Source of the DNA: Myroides injenensis M09-0166
Lineage (GTDB): Bacteria > Bacteroidota > Bacteroidia > Flavobacteriales > Flavobacteriaceae
NCBI RefSeq assembly: GCF_000246945.1
Contig: NZ_BAEX01000009.1
Coordinates: forward strand, 1-56,993
DNA length: 56,993 nt
Direction of reading: 5' to 3'
The notes under the pieces are model-generated. The model saw nothing but the letters and a program-made list of their open reading frames with translations. It did not search any database and was not told the origin of the DNA. The position numbers and the translations under genes are program-made. Positions 47,328 through 56,649 of this stretch are shown in pieces; position 1 is the first letter of the stretch; each line of letters starts with the position of its first letter.

Positions 47328-49052
47328 ATGTATAAAAATTTAAAATATATTACGAGCTTTGATAAAAAAGGTACATGTAATGCAATAATATGGGAGATTA
47401 TTCACAGTATTTTCGTAGCCTCACCATCTGCTATACTACTGATAATTGTATGGGAATTATTCTCCCCAAAACCTAATGTCACTAAGATATGGAGTGTTGT
47501 GGCTTTAATGTTCGTAATGCTACTATTGCAATTTTTTGTCGCTGGAAAATCTATGGTGAAAACAAATTTAGTAGTTTATGCAATAGGTAACGAATTGCGC
47601 ATTCGTCTTGGAAATAGAATTCAAAAATTCTCTCTTGGCTTTTTTAAACAAAAAGATCCTGGAGAAATTGCATCAGTTGTTTTGCAAGATGTTTCAAATT
47701 TCGAAAGTATTTTCGGTCACAGCGCTGGAAACCTAGCATCTGCTATATTTGGAACAACTGTATTATCAATATTTCTTTTAATTTATGATTGGCGATTAGC
47801 ACTATGTTTACTTTCAGCATTATTGCTAATTTATCCCTTTTTAAGTTTTGCAAACTATCTAGTAAAAAAATTAAGTGTAAAGCAAATAAGTATTCGAAAT
47901 AAAACAGGGGCGAAAGTTTTAGAATATATACAAGGTATTAGACACCTCAAATCTTATGGTTTAATAGGAAAAGAAAACAAAGAACTTGAGCAAACATTTA
48001 ATGAATTAAAAAATAAAAGTATTACACTAGAAGCCGTACCTGGTCCATTTATTATTACAGCAAGTATTATTTTTGAGATATTCTTCATTCTAATGATAGC
48101 CTTAGGCTTATATTATCTATCCAATAATTCTATTACTGTTCCTATTCTTCTAACTTTCCTAATTATGGGCTACAATTTATACGCTCCTTTAAAGATTGTA
48201 ATGATAGATTACTTAGTTTTAAGATATATGAATGAAAGTTTAGAACGTATCATTACTGTTTTAGAAGCTCCTACAATGGAAACTGACCATAATGAAATTC
48301 CAATGTCGTTTGACATTGCTTTTCATAAAGTAGATTTCAGCTATAATAATGAAAAAACTTTACAAGATATTTCATTTATAGTTCCAGAAAACTCGATGTT
48401 GGCATTAATAGGACATTCTGGTTCTGGCAAGTCAACGATAGCTTCCTTAATAGCACGTTTTTGGGATGTTACAGAAGGGAGTATAACTATTGGTAATGTT
48501 AATATTAAGAATATTAATCAAGACAAATTTTACTCTTATATGAGTGAAGTTTTTCAAGATGTCTATTTATTTGATGATAGCATCTACAACAACATCAAAA
48601 TAGGTAAACCTGAGGCAACAGAACAAGAAATAATCGCTGCTGCAGAAAAAGCCCAAGTAGTAGAGTTTACCAACCAATTTCCACAAGGTTTACACACATT
48701 TGTAGGTGAAGGAGGTAATAATCTATCAGGAGGGCAAAAACAGCGAATTAGCATTGCTAGAGCTTTACTTAAAGATGCTCCAATTGTTTTATTAGATGAA
48801 GCAACAGCAAGTTTAGATCCTGAAAACGAAATTTACATACAACAAGCAATTGCTGAATTAGTCAAGTCAAAAACCGTTATCGTTATCGCTCATAAATTGG
48901 CTACCATACAACAAGCGGATCAAATAATAGTACTCGAAAAAGGTAAAATTGCAGAGCGAGGTACTCATACTTCACTACTAGAGTGCAACGGTATTTATAA
49001 ACGTATGTGGGATTTCCAATCTAGAGCGAGCGGATGGAAAGTAAAGGCATAA
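47328..49052 (+). CDS. ABC exporter-type protein, membrane and ATPase domains fused (second of pair)
   Basis: 574 residues with the same layout as its neighbour: six membrane helices, then Walker A GHSGSGKST, signature LSGGQKQR and Walker B IVLLDEATASLDPENE, which is the canonical form, while the partner has AFSDPENE. Both sets of motifs are intact, so both ATP sites may hydrolyse. The two proteins very likely form a heterodimer. Ends at a bidirectional terminator. Confidence 0.88.
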   Translation: MYKNLKYITSFDKKGTCNAIIWEIIHSIFVASPSAILLIIVWELFSPKPNVTKIWSVVALMFVMLLLQFFVAGKSMVKTNLVVYAIGNELRIRLGNRIQKFSLGFFKQKDPGEIASVVLQDVSNFESIFGHSAGNLASAIFGTTVLSIFLLIYDWRLALCLLSALLLIYPFLSFANYLVKKLSVKQISIRNKTGAKVLEYIQGIRHLKSYGLIGKENKELEQTFNELKNKSITLEAVPGPFIITASIIFEIFFILMIALGLYYLSNNSITVPILLTFLIMGYNLYAPLKIVMIDYLVLRYMNESLERIITVLEAPTMETDHNEIPMSFDIAFHKVDFSYNNEKTLQDISFIVPENSMLALIGHSGSGKSTIASLIARFWDVTEGSITIGNVNIKNINQDKFYSYMSEVFQDVYLFDDSIYNNIKIGKPEATEQEIIAAAEKAQVVEFTNQFPQGLHTFVGEGGNNLSGGQKQRISIARALLKDAPIVLLDEATASLDPENEIYIQQAIAELVKSKTVIVIAHKLATIQQADQIIVLEKGKIAERGTHTSLLECNGIYKRMWDFQSRASGWKVKA

Positions 49053-49063
49053 AAAATTATAAA

Positions 49064-49099
49064 AATAAAAAAGATGAACATATGTTCATCTTTTTTATT
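49064..49099. terminator. Bidirectional terminator
   Basis: Perfect palindrome centred on GAACATATGTTC with A6 on the left and T6 on the right, between the convergent ABC and acyltransferase genes. It reaches 2 bases into the acyltransferase stop codon. Confidence 0.9.
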
Positions 49100-49907
49100 A
49101 ATAGCCATATTTTCTAAGCTTATTTAATTCTTTTTCTTGTTCTAAAAACTCTTGTGGAATAACTTTTAAGAAAGAAGGGTGTTGTTCAATTGCCATCTCT
49201 ACTTTTTCTACAATGGTTTCAATTGAATCATTTTCATAATCAATCTCTAATGGCTCTTTAATAACCATAGATTGTAAAATTCCTTTCTTTTTAAGGTGAA
49301 GTCCTTTTTTATCAAATGATCTTCTAAAACCATCAATGACTATAGGCACTACAACTGGCTTATAATTTTTAATTATATGAGCAGTTCCTTTTCTAATAGG
49401 TTTAAAAGATTTTGTAGTACCTTGTGGAAAGGTAATTACCCAACCATCTTCTAAAGCTATTTTAATATTTTCAACTTGATCAATATTTACTTCTTTTTTC
49501 TGTTCAAGCTCTACTCCTTTTGCTCGCCAAGTACGATCTACAGTAATAGCACCTACATATGATAATATTCTAGGTAATAATCCAGATTTCATTGTCTCTG
49601 CAGCCGCAACGTAATAGATGTTTAACTTAGGATTCCATATATAAAATATATTTTTAATAGTATCCTCTCTTCCTTTTAGACTAGCATTAAATACGTGGAA
49701 CATCGCTACAACATCAGCAAAATAAGTTTGATGATTAGAAATAAACAAAACATGTTTATCTGGCAATGTTCTTAATATCTCAGATCCTTCAATATGCAGG
49801 TCATTAAAACCTCTAAAACGCTGATGCGTTGCAAAACCAAAAAACCTAATAATCCATTTCTTCAAAAATAATAGATGTCCAAATGGATTTCTCTTAAATA
49901 ATCCCAT
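49098..49907 (-). CDS. 1-acyl-sn-glycerol-3-phosphate acyltransferase (PlsC-like)
   Basis: 269 residues, one N-terminal hydrophobic segment, PlsC domain. Block I is NHQTYFAD: His59 and Asp65 have five residues between them, not the four of the usual HX4D motif. Block III is FPQGTTKS at 160-167, where FPEGTRS is usual, so Gln replaces Glu. The fold and neighbourhood of the motifs nevertheless match. Probable role: second acylation of glycerol-3-phosphate in phospholipid synthesis, at the inner membrane. A TAAATTTG box (minus strand, 49940-49933) lies 26 bases before the start. Confidence 0.85.
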   Translation of the reverse strand: MGLFKRNPFGHLLFLKKWIIRFFGFATHQRFRGFNDLHIEGSEILRTLPDKHVLFISNHQTYFADVVAMFHVFNASLKGREDTIKNIFYIWNPKLNIYYVAAAETMKSGLLPRILSYVGAITVDRTWRAKGVELEQKKEVNIDQVENIKIALEDGWVITFPQGTTKSFKPIRKGTAHIIKNYKPVVVPIVIDGFRRSFDKKGLHLKKKGILQSMVIKEPLEIDYENDSIETIVEKVEMAIEQHPSFLKVIPQEFLEQEKELNKLRKYGY

Positions 49908-49993
49908 AGTTCATTTTCAATTAAGCAAGATGCAAATTTATCACTTTCTAAATAACTATTTCATAACAATAATCATTAAATATGATAATTCTT

Positions 49994-50632
49994 TTAAAAA
50001 ATCTCTTTTAAGGTCTCTTTTAGCTCACTCAACATCATTGCTGTCGCCCCCCATATTATATGATTATTAAAAGAAAATGCAGGAACATCTGTTACCTCAG
50101 CATAACTTGTTTTTAAACTAACTATTTCGACAATATCTTCACTGAATAATATTTTCAAAGGCATTTCTATTAGCTTTGCCACTTCATAAGGTGAAGGCAT
50201 AAAATTTAAATTATCTGTAGCTATCACTAAATATGGTTGAACAATAAAGTTACTGGGTGGAATATATATTTTAGTATATGGCTTTACTATTTCTACAGAT
50301 TTAGCACTTACCCCTACTTCTTCTTCCATCTCACGAAGCGCCGTATTCTCAAGATTTACGTCTTCATCTTCATACTTGCCACCAGGAAAAGCAATTTGTC
50401 CAGAATGAACTCCTTTATAAATAGCTCGTTCTATTAACAATAAGTTAGTTATTCCATCTTTAGGATAGAGAAGCATTGTAACAGCTGAATAGCGAGGATT
50501 CTTATCTAAAAACTCATCAGCTTGCAAATATTGACTTCTGCTCTTAGGAATCATCATTTCATGAGCAATAACACCTTTCGGATTTAATACTTTAATTTCA
50601 TCAACTTTATGTATAAAAGAATCAAATGTCAT
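49994..50632 (-). CDS. NUDIX hydrolase, CoA pyrophosphatase type
   Basis: 212 residues. The Nudix box GGKYEDEDVNLENTALREME-EEVG is preceded by the CoA-specific segment LLLIERAIYKGVHSGQIAFP, as in NudL/YeaB-type enzymes that split CoA to 4'-phosphopantetheine and 3',5'-ADP. Cytoplasmic. Divergent from the DUF4268 gene, with 49 bases between the start codons. Confidence 0.88.
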   Translation of the reverse strand: MTFDSFIHKVDEIKVLNPKGVIAHEMMIPKSRSQYLQADEFLDKNPRYSAVTMLLYPKDGITNLLLIERAIYKGVHSGQIAFPGGKYEDEDVNLENTALREMEEEVGVSAKSVEIVKPYTKIYIPPSNFIVQPYLVIATDNLNFMPSPYEVAKLIEMPLKILFSEDIVEIVSLKTSYAEVTDVPAFSFNNHIIWGATAMMLSELKETLKEIF

Positions 50633-50681
50633 AAGTTTGTACCAACAATTTTTCTAGTATTAAATTTACAACAATAAATTC

Positions 50682-51125
50682 ATGTTTAGCAAAGAAGAAG
50701 CACAAAGAATTAAAAGAGAATTTTGGATATCATTTGCAGAGACTTATCCAAGAAAATGGTTACTACACAATACTAAAATCAAAGACTTTTCTTTTAAGTT
50801 TTATTGTGATAACAAGAAAGCACAAGTGCTATTAGATATAGAATCAAAAGACGAAGAAAAACGTAAAATATACTATGAAAAAATAGAATCTTTAAAAACA
50901 ATATTATTAGAAGATTATCTTCCTGATGCAATTTTTGAACGAACATATTATTTAGAAAACGGAAAACTCATTAGCCGCATATGGATAGAAATGACAGGTA
51001 TCTCTATAAATAATAAGGCAACTTGGGCACAAGTTTTTGATTTTTTTGCAGAGAAAATGAGTGCTTTTGAATTATTCTTTTACGAACATGAAGATTATAT
51101 ACGTGATTTAGAAATAAACACTTAA
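50682..51125 (+). CDS. DUF4268-domain protein
   Basis: 147 residues, cytoplasmic, no membrane segment. The full length matches the stand-alone DUF4268 proteins of Bacteroidota (opening MFSKEEAQRIKREFWISFAE; a C-terminal WAQVFDFFAEKMSAFELFF helix). The domain also occurs in proteins related to restriction endonucleases, but here it stands alone and its function is unknown. Followed after 51 bases by the outer-membrane protein gene on the same strand. Confidence 0.8.
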   Translation: MFSKEEAQRIKREFWISFAETYPRKWLLHNTKIKDFSFKFYCDNKKAQVLLDIESKDEEKRKIYYEKIESLKTILLEDYLPDAIFERTYYLENGKLISRIWIEMTGISINNKATWAQVFDFFAEKMSAFELFFYEHEDYIRDLEINT

Positions 51126-51176
51126 CTTTAGCGTTATTCAAAAAAACACAAAGTAAAATCTTTCTAACTGGTTTAA

Positions 51177-53051
51177 ATGAGATATTTTTTAATATACTTA
51201 TTCTTTTTATTATCAATTGTACAAGTACACAGCCAAGAAACTGAAGGTACGAGAAAAGATAGTATAAGTACATTAAAAATCCATTATCCTCAGTCTGTAG
51301 ACGATAAACTTATTGAAAAAGATACTACCCGCATTCTTACCAAATTTGAAAAAAATAACAAAAAAACCAAATTTGGAAGATTAATCAATAAGATTATCTA
51401 TCGTGATAACAAACGACTAATAGCGAAAGCTCCTGAAATTAAAAACAACCAACATCTTGAAAGAGGTGAAGGTAAAGTCATTCGTAATATTATTATCACC
51501 ACCTTAGATCCTTTTGGTTTTTCTGATTCAGATAGCTTAAAAAAGCCTACAACTAAATTAGAACGATTCGGTAATCAAATGCACTTAAAAACAAAAAACT
51601 TCACTGTAAAAAACTTTTTAGTTTTCAAAGAAGGAGAAGTTTTTGATTCTTTAAAAATAAAAGAAAGTGAACGTTTACTTCGTACACAGCGTTTTGTACG
51701 TAAAGTTTCTATGTATCCAATACCTACAAGTTCTCCCGACTCTGTAGATGTATTGATTCGCGAACTTGATTCATGGAGTATTTATCCCACAGGATCATTA
51801 TCTACATCGACAGTACGTATTAAATTAACGGATAGAAACTTTGGGGGCTTTGGTCATGATGTCAGCGTGCAATATCGTGGACGTTATAAAGAGAATAAAG
51901 ACGCCTATTACTTTACTTACAAGGTAAATAATATTCAAAATACCTTCATACGTGCTAATCTACTCTATGATTCTGATTTATGGGGTAATTATGTCAAAGC
52001 TTTTGCTGTAGATCGTCCTTTTTATAGTCCTCACACTAAATGGGCAGGAGGAGTAACTCTATCACAGCGTTTTCAGAGAGATTCACTTCCTGATAAGGAC
52101 ATGGATTATAGTCTTGAATCTATAAAATACAATACTTACGATGTGTGGGGAGGATACTCAATGCCTTTATTTTCAAAATATAAAGATAAACCCTTAATTA
52201 CTAATTTACGTACCTCTTTTCGCTTCATACAGCAACATTTTACTGATTCACCAGATTTAAAATACGACTCACTAGGTTTTTACAGAGATCAGAAAACTTA
52301 TCTTGCTTCGATAGGAATTACTTCAATGAATTATGTACAAGACCGCTTTATTTTTAGCTATGATTTAATTGAGGATGTACAAGTAGGAAAAGTATTTGCC
52401 CTTACATTTGGATTAAAAGATCAATATCAAAAAAGAAGAACATATCTTGGAGCAAAACTAGCTATGGGAGGATATACCAATCTAGGATATTTCGCAGGTA
52501 ATCTAGAATGGGGAAGTTATTTCTATGATAAACAAGCAGAACAGGGAGCTATACGTTTCGATGGTACCTATTTCACTAAGCTATTTGTTTGGGGCAAATG
52601 GCGTTTTAGACATTTCTTTTTACCGCAATTTATAATGGGCTACCATAGATATAATCACGTCGGAGACCAATTACGCTTAGAAGAAGTAATTCAAGGAATA
52701 AGAGCACAAAAAATTACTGGTACAAGAAGATTATCTCTTGGTTACCAATGGCAATCCTATGCTCCATATGAATGGAAAGGTTTTCGTTTTAACCCTTTTA
52801 TAAGTTATGAAGGTGCCTTTATGGGATATGAAAAACAACAATTTTTAGACCCTAAACTTTATTCTAGAATAAGTATTGGCTTTGTTGCTAACAACGACTA
52901 CTTAGTTTTTAGCAGTATAGCCGTTTCCCTTGTATATTATCCTACTATGCCTGATTCAGGCAAACCGATCTTCTTTGCTAATACAAGACAGTACAATATG
53001 GATTTACCTAACTTCAACTATGATCGTCCAAAAACAGTTTCATATTACTAA
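51177..53051 (+). CDS. Outer-membrane protein, BamA/TamA-like
   Basis: 624 residues with signal peptide (FLLSIVQVHSQ). After a charged linker comes one POTRA-like unit (about 95-200: VIRNIIITTLDPFG, FLVFKEGEVFDSLKIKESER, LLRTQRFVRKVSM, SVDVLIRELDSWSIYP), then a beta-barrel of alternating strands ending in NYDRPKTVSYY. This layout is that of shorter Omp85-like proteins of Bacteroidota. Only one POTRA unit is evident, against five in BamA, so it is not the main BamA. Cargo unknown. Confidence 0.75.
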   Translation: MRYFLIYLFFLLSIVQVHSQETEGTRKDSISTLKIHYPQSVDDKLIEKDTTRILTKFEKNNKKTKFGRLINKIIYRDNKRLIAKAPEIKNNQHLERGEGKVIRNIIITTLDPFGFSDSDSLKKPTTKLERFGNQMHLKTKNFTVKNFLVFKEGEVFDSLKIKESERLLRTQRFVRKVSMYPIPTSSPDSVDVLIRELDSWSIYPTGSLSTSTVRIKLTDRNFGGFGHDVSVQYRGRYKENKDAYYFTYKVNNIQNTFIRANLLYDSDLWGNYVKAFAVDRPFYSPHTKWAGGVTLSQRFQRDSLPDKDMDYSLESIKYNTYDVWGGYSMPLFSKYKDKPLITNLRTSFRFIQQHFTDSPDLKYDSLGFYRDQKTYLASIGITSMNYVQDRFIFSYDLIEDVQVGKVFALTFGLKDQYQKRRTYLGAKLAMGGYTNLGYFAGNLEWGSYFYDKQAEQGAIRFDGTYFTKLFVWGKWRFRHFFLPQFIMGYHRYNHVGDQLRLEEVIQGIRAQKITGTRRLSLGYQWQSYAPYEWKGFRFNPFISYEGAFMGYEKQQFLDPKLYSRISIGFVANNDYLVFSSIAVSLVYYPTMPDSGKPIFFANTRQYNMDLPNFNYDRPKTVSYY

Positions 53052-53083
53052 TTAATTTTTTCAATAAGTAACAAGAAAAGATT

Positions 53084-53854
53084 TTAATCAAAATCAACTA
53101 CTTCATACCCAAAACGACAAATCGCTACAAACATGATAAACAAAAAGATATAGCGCACCCATTTCTGTCCTTTTAGAATTGCTAATTTTGCTCCACAATA
53201 TCCACCCAAACCATTGCAGACAGCCATAGGTAAAGCTATTTTCCAAATAATAGCTCCTTTCATTAAGAACAAACAAATACTCCCAAAATTAGTAGCGAGA
53301 TTAATTAACTTAGCATAAGTAGAAGCTTTAAAAAAGTCATATCCTACCCAAAAAATGAATCCCATAATAAAGAAAGTCCCTGTAGCAGGTCCTATAAAAC
53401 CATCGTAAAATCCAATTATTATTGCAATTAGAATACCATATATATAACGGTTTCTAACTGATACTTCTACTAGACTTTTTCTTGCGAAATCTTTACGCAT
53501 ATAGGTGAATACCCACAAAATAAGAAGGATTGCTAACAACAAGGGCTTCATAAAATCATTGTTCACTATTGTCAATACAAATGATCCCAAAAAAGCACTA
53601 ATAAATGAAATCGTTGCTAATAAACTGAAAAACTTCCAATTAATTTTCGCCTTTTTTAGATACTGTTTTACAGCAATTGCAGTACCCGAAAAAGCAGGTA
53701 TCTTTAATGAACCAATAACAGTTGCAATTGGATAATTAGGTAATAAGGCTAAACTTAAAGGAGTCTGAATCAGCCCTCCACCACCAGCAATAGCATCAAC
53801 AAAACCAGAGCAAAAAGCAATAATACACAAGTAAATTAATATATCGAATTCCAT
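53084..53854 (-). CDS. TSUP-family permease (TauE/SafE-like)
   Basis: 256 residues with about eight membrane helices and two related halves: DAIAGGGGLIQTPLSLALL in the first and GFYDGFIGPATGTFFIMGFI in the second, typical of the sulfite/organosulfonate exporter family. I start at 53854 although the frame opens at 53905, because a perfect TACCTTTG box (minus strand, 53878-53871) lies inside the extension and this Met begins the first helix. Substrate unknown. Confidence 0.87.
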   Translation of the reverse strand: MEFDILIYLCIIAFCSGFVDAIAGGGGLIQTPLSLALLPNYPIATVIGSLKIPAFSGTAIAVKQYLKKAKINWKFFSLLATISFISAFLGSFVLTIVNNDFMKPLLLAILLILWVFTYMRKDFARKSLVEVSVRNRYIYGILIAIIIGFYDGFIGPATGTFFIMGFIFWVGYDFFKASTYAKLINLATNFGSICLFLMKGAIIWKIALPMAVCNGLGGYCGAKLAILKGQKWVRYIFLFIMFVAICRFGYEVVDFD

Positions 53855-53870
53855 TGTTTCTATAAAAGAA

Positions 53871-53878
53871 CAAAGGTA
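53871..53878 (-). promoter_or_regulatory. -7 box of the TSUP gene, decides its start
   Basis: Minus strand TACCTTTG, with TTG (53905-53903) 24 bases further upstream. Transcription would start at about 53863-53866, after the first possible Met at 53905. Confidence 0.55.
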
Positions 53879-53905
53879 ACAGCTAATAATAACATAAAGT
53901 AACAA

Positions 53906-54337
53906 TCTATTGAACTTTATATTATATTTTTTGATAAAAAATTTGCCTTAATAATTCACTTACACACAATGCTCACAACCCTCACAATTCACTGCATTAA
54001 CAATCCATCTATTATTAAACTAAATAATACATTGCGCTTAATAATATCTAAAAAAATTGCTATAAAAACCCTAAAAATGGGAGATTAGGTATTAACCTCT
54101 TCAACACCGTTTCAACAATTCCTCAGTTTACAGCCTTCTGTTGAAACAGTGTTAAAGAATGAGGGAATAAAAAGGCTCATGAATTACTATCGTTTACCAA
54201 GAATAATTAATTCTCTAGGTAAAATAAGAGTGGGGTCTCATTCTTTTTTTGGAAGTATAAATCTTCATATATCCCCATTCTTTTTTATGTTTCGTTTGAA
54301 CAATATAATTCTTATTACGATTAAAATATAAATTATA
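53906..54337. other. Intergenic region with an imperfect inverted repeat
   Basis: No supported gene. At 54099-54117 and 54139-54157 lies an inverted repeat of 19 positions with 17 pairs, the inner 9 of them perfect (GTTTCAACA/TGTTGAAAC), around a 21-base spacer. A 60-codon plus-strand frame starting near its right arm has no features of a protein. Confidence 0.5.
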
Positions 54338-54368
54338 TTGATATATTAATTAATTTAATTTATATTTG
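54338..54368 (+). promoter_or_regulatory. Promoter of the DUF2089 operon
   Basis: TTG at 54338-54340, a 20-base spacer, TATATTTG at 54361-54368: both boxes and the spacing fit the flavobacterial consensus. The start codon follows 20 bases after the -7 box. Confidence 0.82.
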
Positions 54369-54388
54369 GTTTAACAAAATTAATAAAC

Positions 54389-54673
54389 ATGTCAATAAAA
54401 AGAAAACTACCAGTAAATTGTCCTAGTTGTGAAACCAAACTCCAAGTAACACAATTGTCTTGTGAAAACTGTGGTACAACAGTAAACGGTAATTTTCAAC
54501 TTCCACTATTATTACAGTTACCACAAGAAGAGCAAGATTTCATATTAGAGTTTTTTTTGAGTAGCGGAAGCTTAAAACAAATGGCACAACAGATGAATAT
54601 TAGTTATCCTACTGTAAGAAATAAATTAGACGATATGATAGAACATATTAAACATTTAAAAGACTCACAATAA
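54389..54673 (+). CDS. DUF2089 zinc-ribbon/HTH protein
   Basis: 94 residues. A zinc ribbon with CPSC at 11-14 and CENC at 25-28, then a helix-turn-helix-like part (SLKQMAQQMNISYPTVRNKL, about 61-80). The layout is that of DUF2089 proteins, probably small DNA-binding regulators. It is the first gene of an operon with three membrane or exported proteins, which it may regulate (inference). Confidence 0.85.
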   Translation: MSIKRKLPVNCPSCETKLQVTQLSCENCGTTVNGNFQLPLLLQLPQEEQDFILEFFLSSGSLKQMAQQMNISYPTVRNKLDDMIEHIKHLKDSQ

Positions 54674-54690
54674 CAAATAAAACCATTCTT

Positions 54691-55275
54691 ATGAAAAAGA
54701 ACATCTTATTAAAACCATTTGAAAACTTTCAAGAGAAACAGTTATTTCTATATGGTACTATTATTTTACTCATAGGTTCAACAATAGGTTATTTTGGAAG
54801 CATTAGATTTGATGGAGTACTTGACCTTCATTATAGCTTGTCAGTTAAATGGTTTCAACCTCTTATTGATAATATTGTAAATACAATATGTTTATCAGCA
54901 TGTCTATACTTCCTAGCGTTAACAGTTAATACAAAAACACGAGTTATTGACATTATCAATATTTCATTAATATCAAGAATACCATTTTATATTGCTTCAT
55001 TATTTAGTTTAGGGAAAATCAATAGGGACACTAATGAATTCCTAGCTAAAAACATCCTTGATCCTATAAAAGTACTAGATCTTCCTGGGTTAAATTTAAT
55101 CCTATTAATGTTATTTACTATTGTAACGCTAATCGCAATTATCTTTATGGCTATTCTAATTTATCAAGGATATAAAACAGCTACTAATGTAAAAAGCACA
55201 CTCAACAAAATTCTACTTATCGTAGTTGTTATAATAGCAGAAGCAATTTCTAAAATTCTTACTTACCAATACTAA
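54691..55275 (+). CDS. Multi-pass membrane protein, possibly Yip1-like
   Basis: 194 residues with five hydrophobic segments (about 17-38, 68-87, 96-110, 143-168, 174-192) and few charged residues between them. The layout is like Yip1-family proteins, and the position just after a DUF2089 gene (17 bases) supports a common function, but I recognise no sure motif. Inner membrane, function unknown. Confidence 0.7.
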   Translation: MKKNILLKPFENFQEKQLFLYGTIILLIGSTIGYFGSIRFDGVLDLHYSLSVKWFQPLIDNIVNTICLSACLYFLALTVNTKTRVIDIINISLISRIPFYIASLFSLGKINRDTNEFLAKNILDPIKVLDLPGLNLILLMLFTIVTLIAIIFMAILIYQGYKTATNVKSTLNKILLIVVVIIAEAISKILTYQY

Positions 55276-55285
55276 TAAAAACATT

Positions 55286-56209
55286 ATGAACAAAAATACA
55301 TTAAACCTACTATTATTCTTATTTCTAATTCTACAACCTATATATTCGCAAATCAAAACGATTGATATCGATTCTGAACTACAAGGTGATTTATATATAG
55401 GTAATAACGATAATAGGCAACTAGCTATCATCATCGCTGGATCTGGTCCTACAAACCGAAATGGAAACCAACCTCCTACACTAATGTCAAATGCATACAA
55501 ATACTTAGCAATTAGCTTACAAAATGAAGGTATAAATGTATTTACATATGATAAAAGAGTAATCGCTAAAATTAAAAACAATACTATAGCTAATTATACT
55601 CCAGTATTTAATGATAATGCTGCTGATTTAAACTTAATTATAGATTACTTTAAGGATCAATTTCCCGAGATCATCTTAATTGGTCATAGTGAGGGATCAT
55701 TAGTTGCAAACCTATCTGCAAATGATAAAAAAGAGGTAACACATTTTATAGCTTTACAAGGACCTGGTGAAACAATTGATAATATATTGCTGGAACAACT
55801 TGTCAAACAAATGCCATTTTATAAAGAACAAATTCAAGAAATTCACAATGAATTGAAAAAAGGAAATATTGTCACAGAAAATATACCTCCTTTATTACAG
55901 TCATTATATAATGAACAAAGTCAACCATATCTTATATCATGGATACAAATAGACCCTGCTATTGAAATAAAAAAACTTAAAATTCCAGTTTTAATTATTC
56001 AAGGAGAGAAAGACTTACAAGTAAATATTAATCAAGGAAACATATTAAAAGAAGCGTTACCAAATGCTGAATTAATCACCATTAAAGGAATGAATCATGT
56101 CATGAAAAAAGTAGAGAAAGATGAAGAAAACTTCGCAACTTATAATAAACCTGATCTTCCTTTGCATGAGGAATTAGTTCCTACGATAGTGAATTTTATT
56201 AAAAAGTAA
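55286..56209 (+). CDS. Exported alpha/beta hydrolase
   Basis: 307 residues with signal peptide (LLLFLFLILQPIYSQ). Nucleophile elbow GHSEG with Ser135, an oxyanion-type GSGPTNRNG loop at 52-60, an acid in LIIQGEKDLQV and the catalytic His in GMNHVM. Serine hydrolase, probably periplasmic esterase or peptidase, substrate unknown. It starts 10 bases after the membrane gene, within the operon. Confidence 0.85.
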   Translation: MNKNTLNLLLFLFLILQPIYSQIKTIDIDSELQGDLYIGNNDNRQLAIIIAGSGPTNRNGNQPPTLMSNAYKYLAISLQNEGINVFTYDKRVIAKIKNNTIANYTPVFNDNAADLNLIIDYFKDQFPEIILIGHSEGSLVANLSANDKKEVTHFIALQGPGETIDNILLEQLVKQMPFYKEQIQEIHNELKKGNIVTENIPPLLQSLYNEQSQPYLISWIQIDPAIEIKKLKIPVLIIQGEKDLQVNINQGNILKEALPNAELITIKGMNHVMKKVEKDEENFATYNKPDLPLHEELVPTIVNFIKK

Positions 56210-56212
56210 CTT

Positions 56213-56629
56213 ATGACAGCTTTACTGATTATCGGGCTTATCTATATTGGAATAAGTTATTGCTTAAATAATGAAAATGCAGATAGTTTATTGGCAGGTT
56301 ACAATACATTATCTAATGAGCGAAAAAAATTATATAATATAAACAAAATAGTGTTTTACATCAATAAGACTGCACGATATACTGGTTTTAGTATCCTAAT
56401 AGTTGGCATACTTACTTATTGGTTAAAAAACATCACACTAGCTCTTATATTTTTAATATATGTACCAATTGTTCCTATAATGGTAATCAATATTTACACA
56501 AGGCTTTCCTTCTCAAAAGATCCTTTAAGATGGTATGATTGGTTATTATATACCATCATAGGATTTACACTACTTATATTTCCTTTTATAATTTCGTGGA
56601 ATGAAATAACGCTTGAAATGATTAATTAA
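56213..56629 (+). CDS. DUF3784-family membrane protein
   Basis: 138 residues with four membrane helices. After the first comes NADSLLAGYNTLSNERKKLY, the typical DUF3784 stretch. 3 bases after the hydrolase stop, so in the operon. Function unknown; the same family pattern (membrane helix, then GYNT) is common in Firmicutes and Bacteroidota. Confidence 0.82.
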   Translation: MTALLIIGLIYIGISYCLNNENADSLLAGYNTLSNERKKLYNINKIVFYINKTARYTGFSILIVGILTYWLKNITLALIFLIYVPIVPIMVINIYTRLSFSKDPLRWYDWLLYTIIGFTLLIFPFIISWNEITLEMIN

Positions 56630-56649
56630 ATTTATCAATTAATCTTGTG

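Noticed and set aside
54149-54331. 60-codon plus-strand frame before the DUF2089 gene
   Set aside because: No protein-like pattern; it begins within an inverted repeat and ends upstream of the real promoter.
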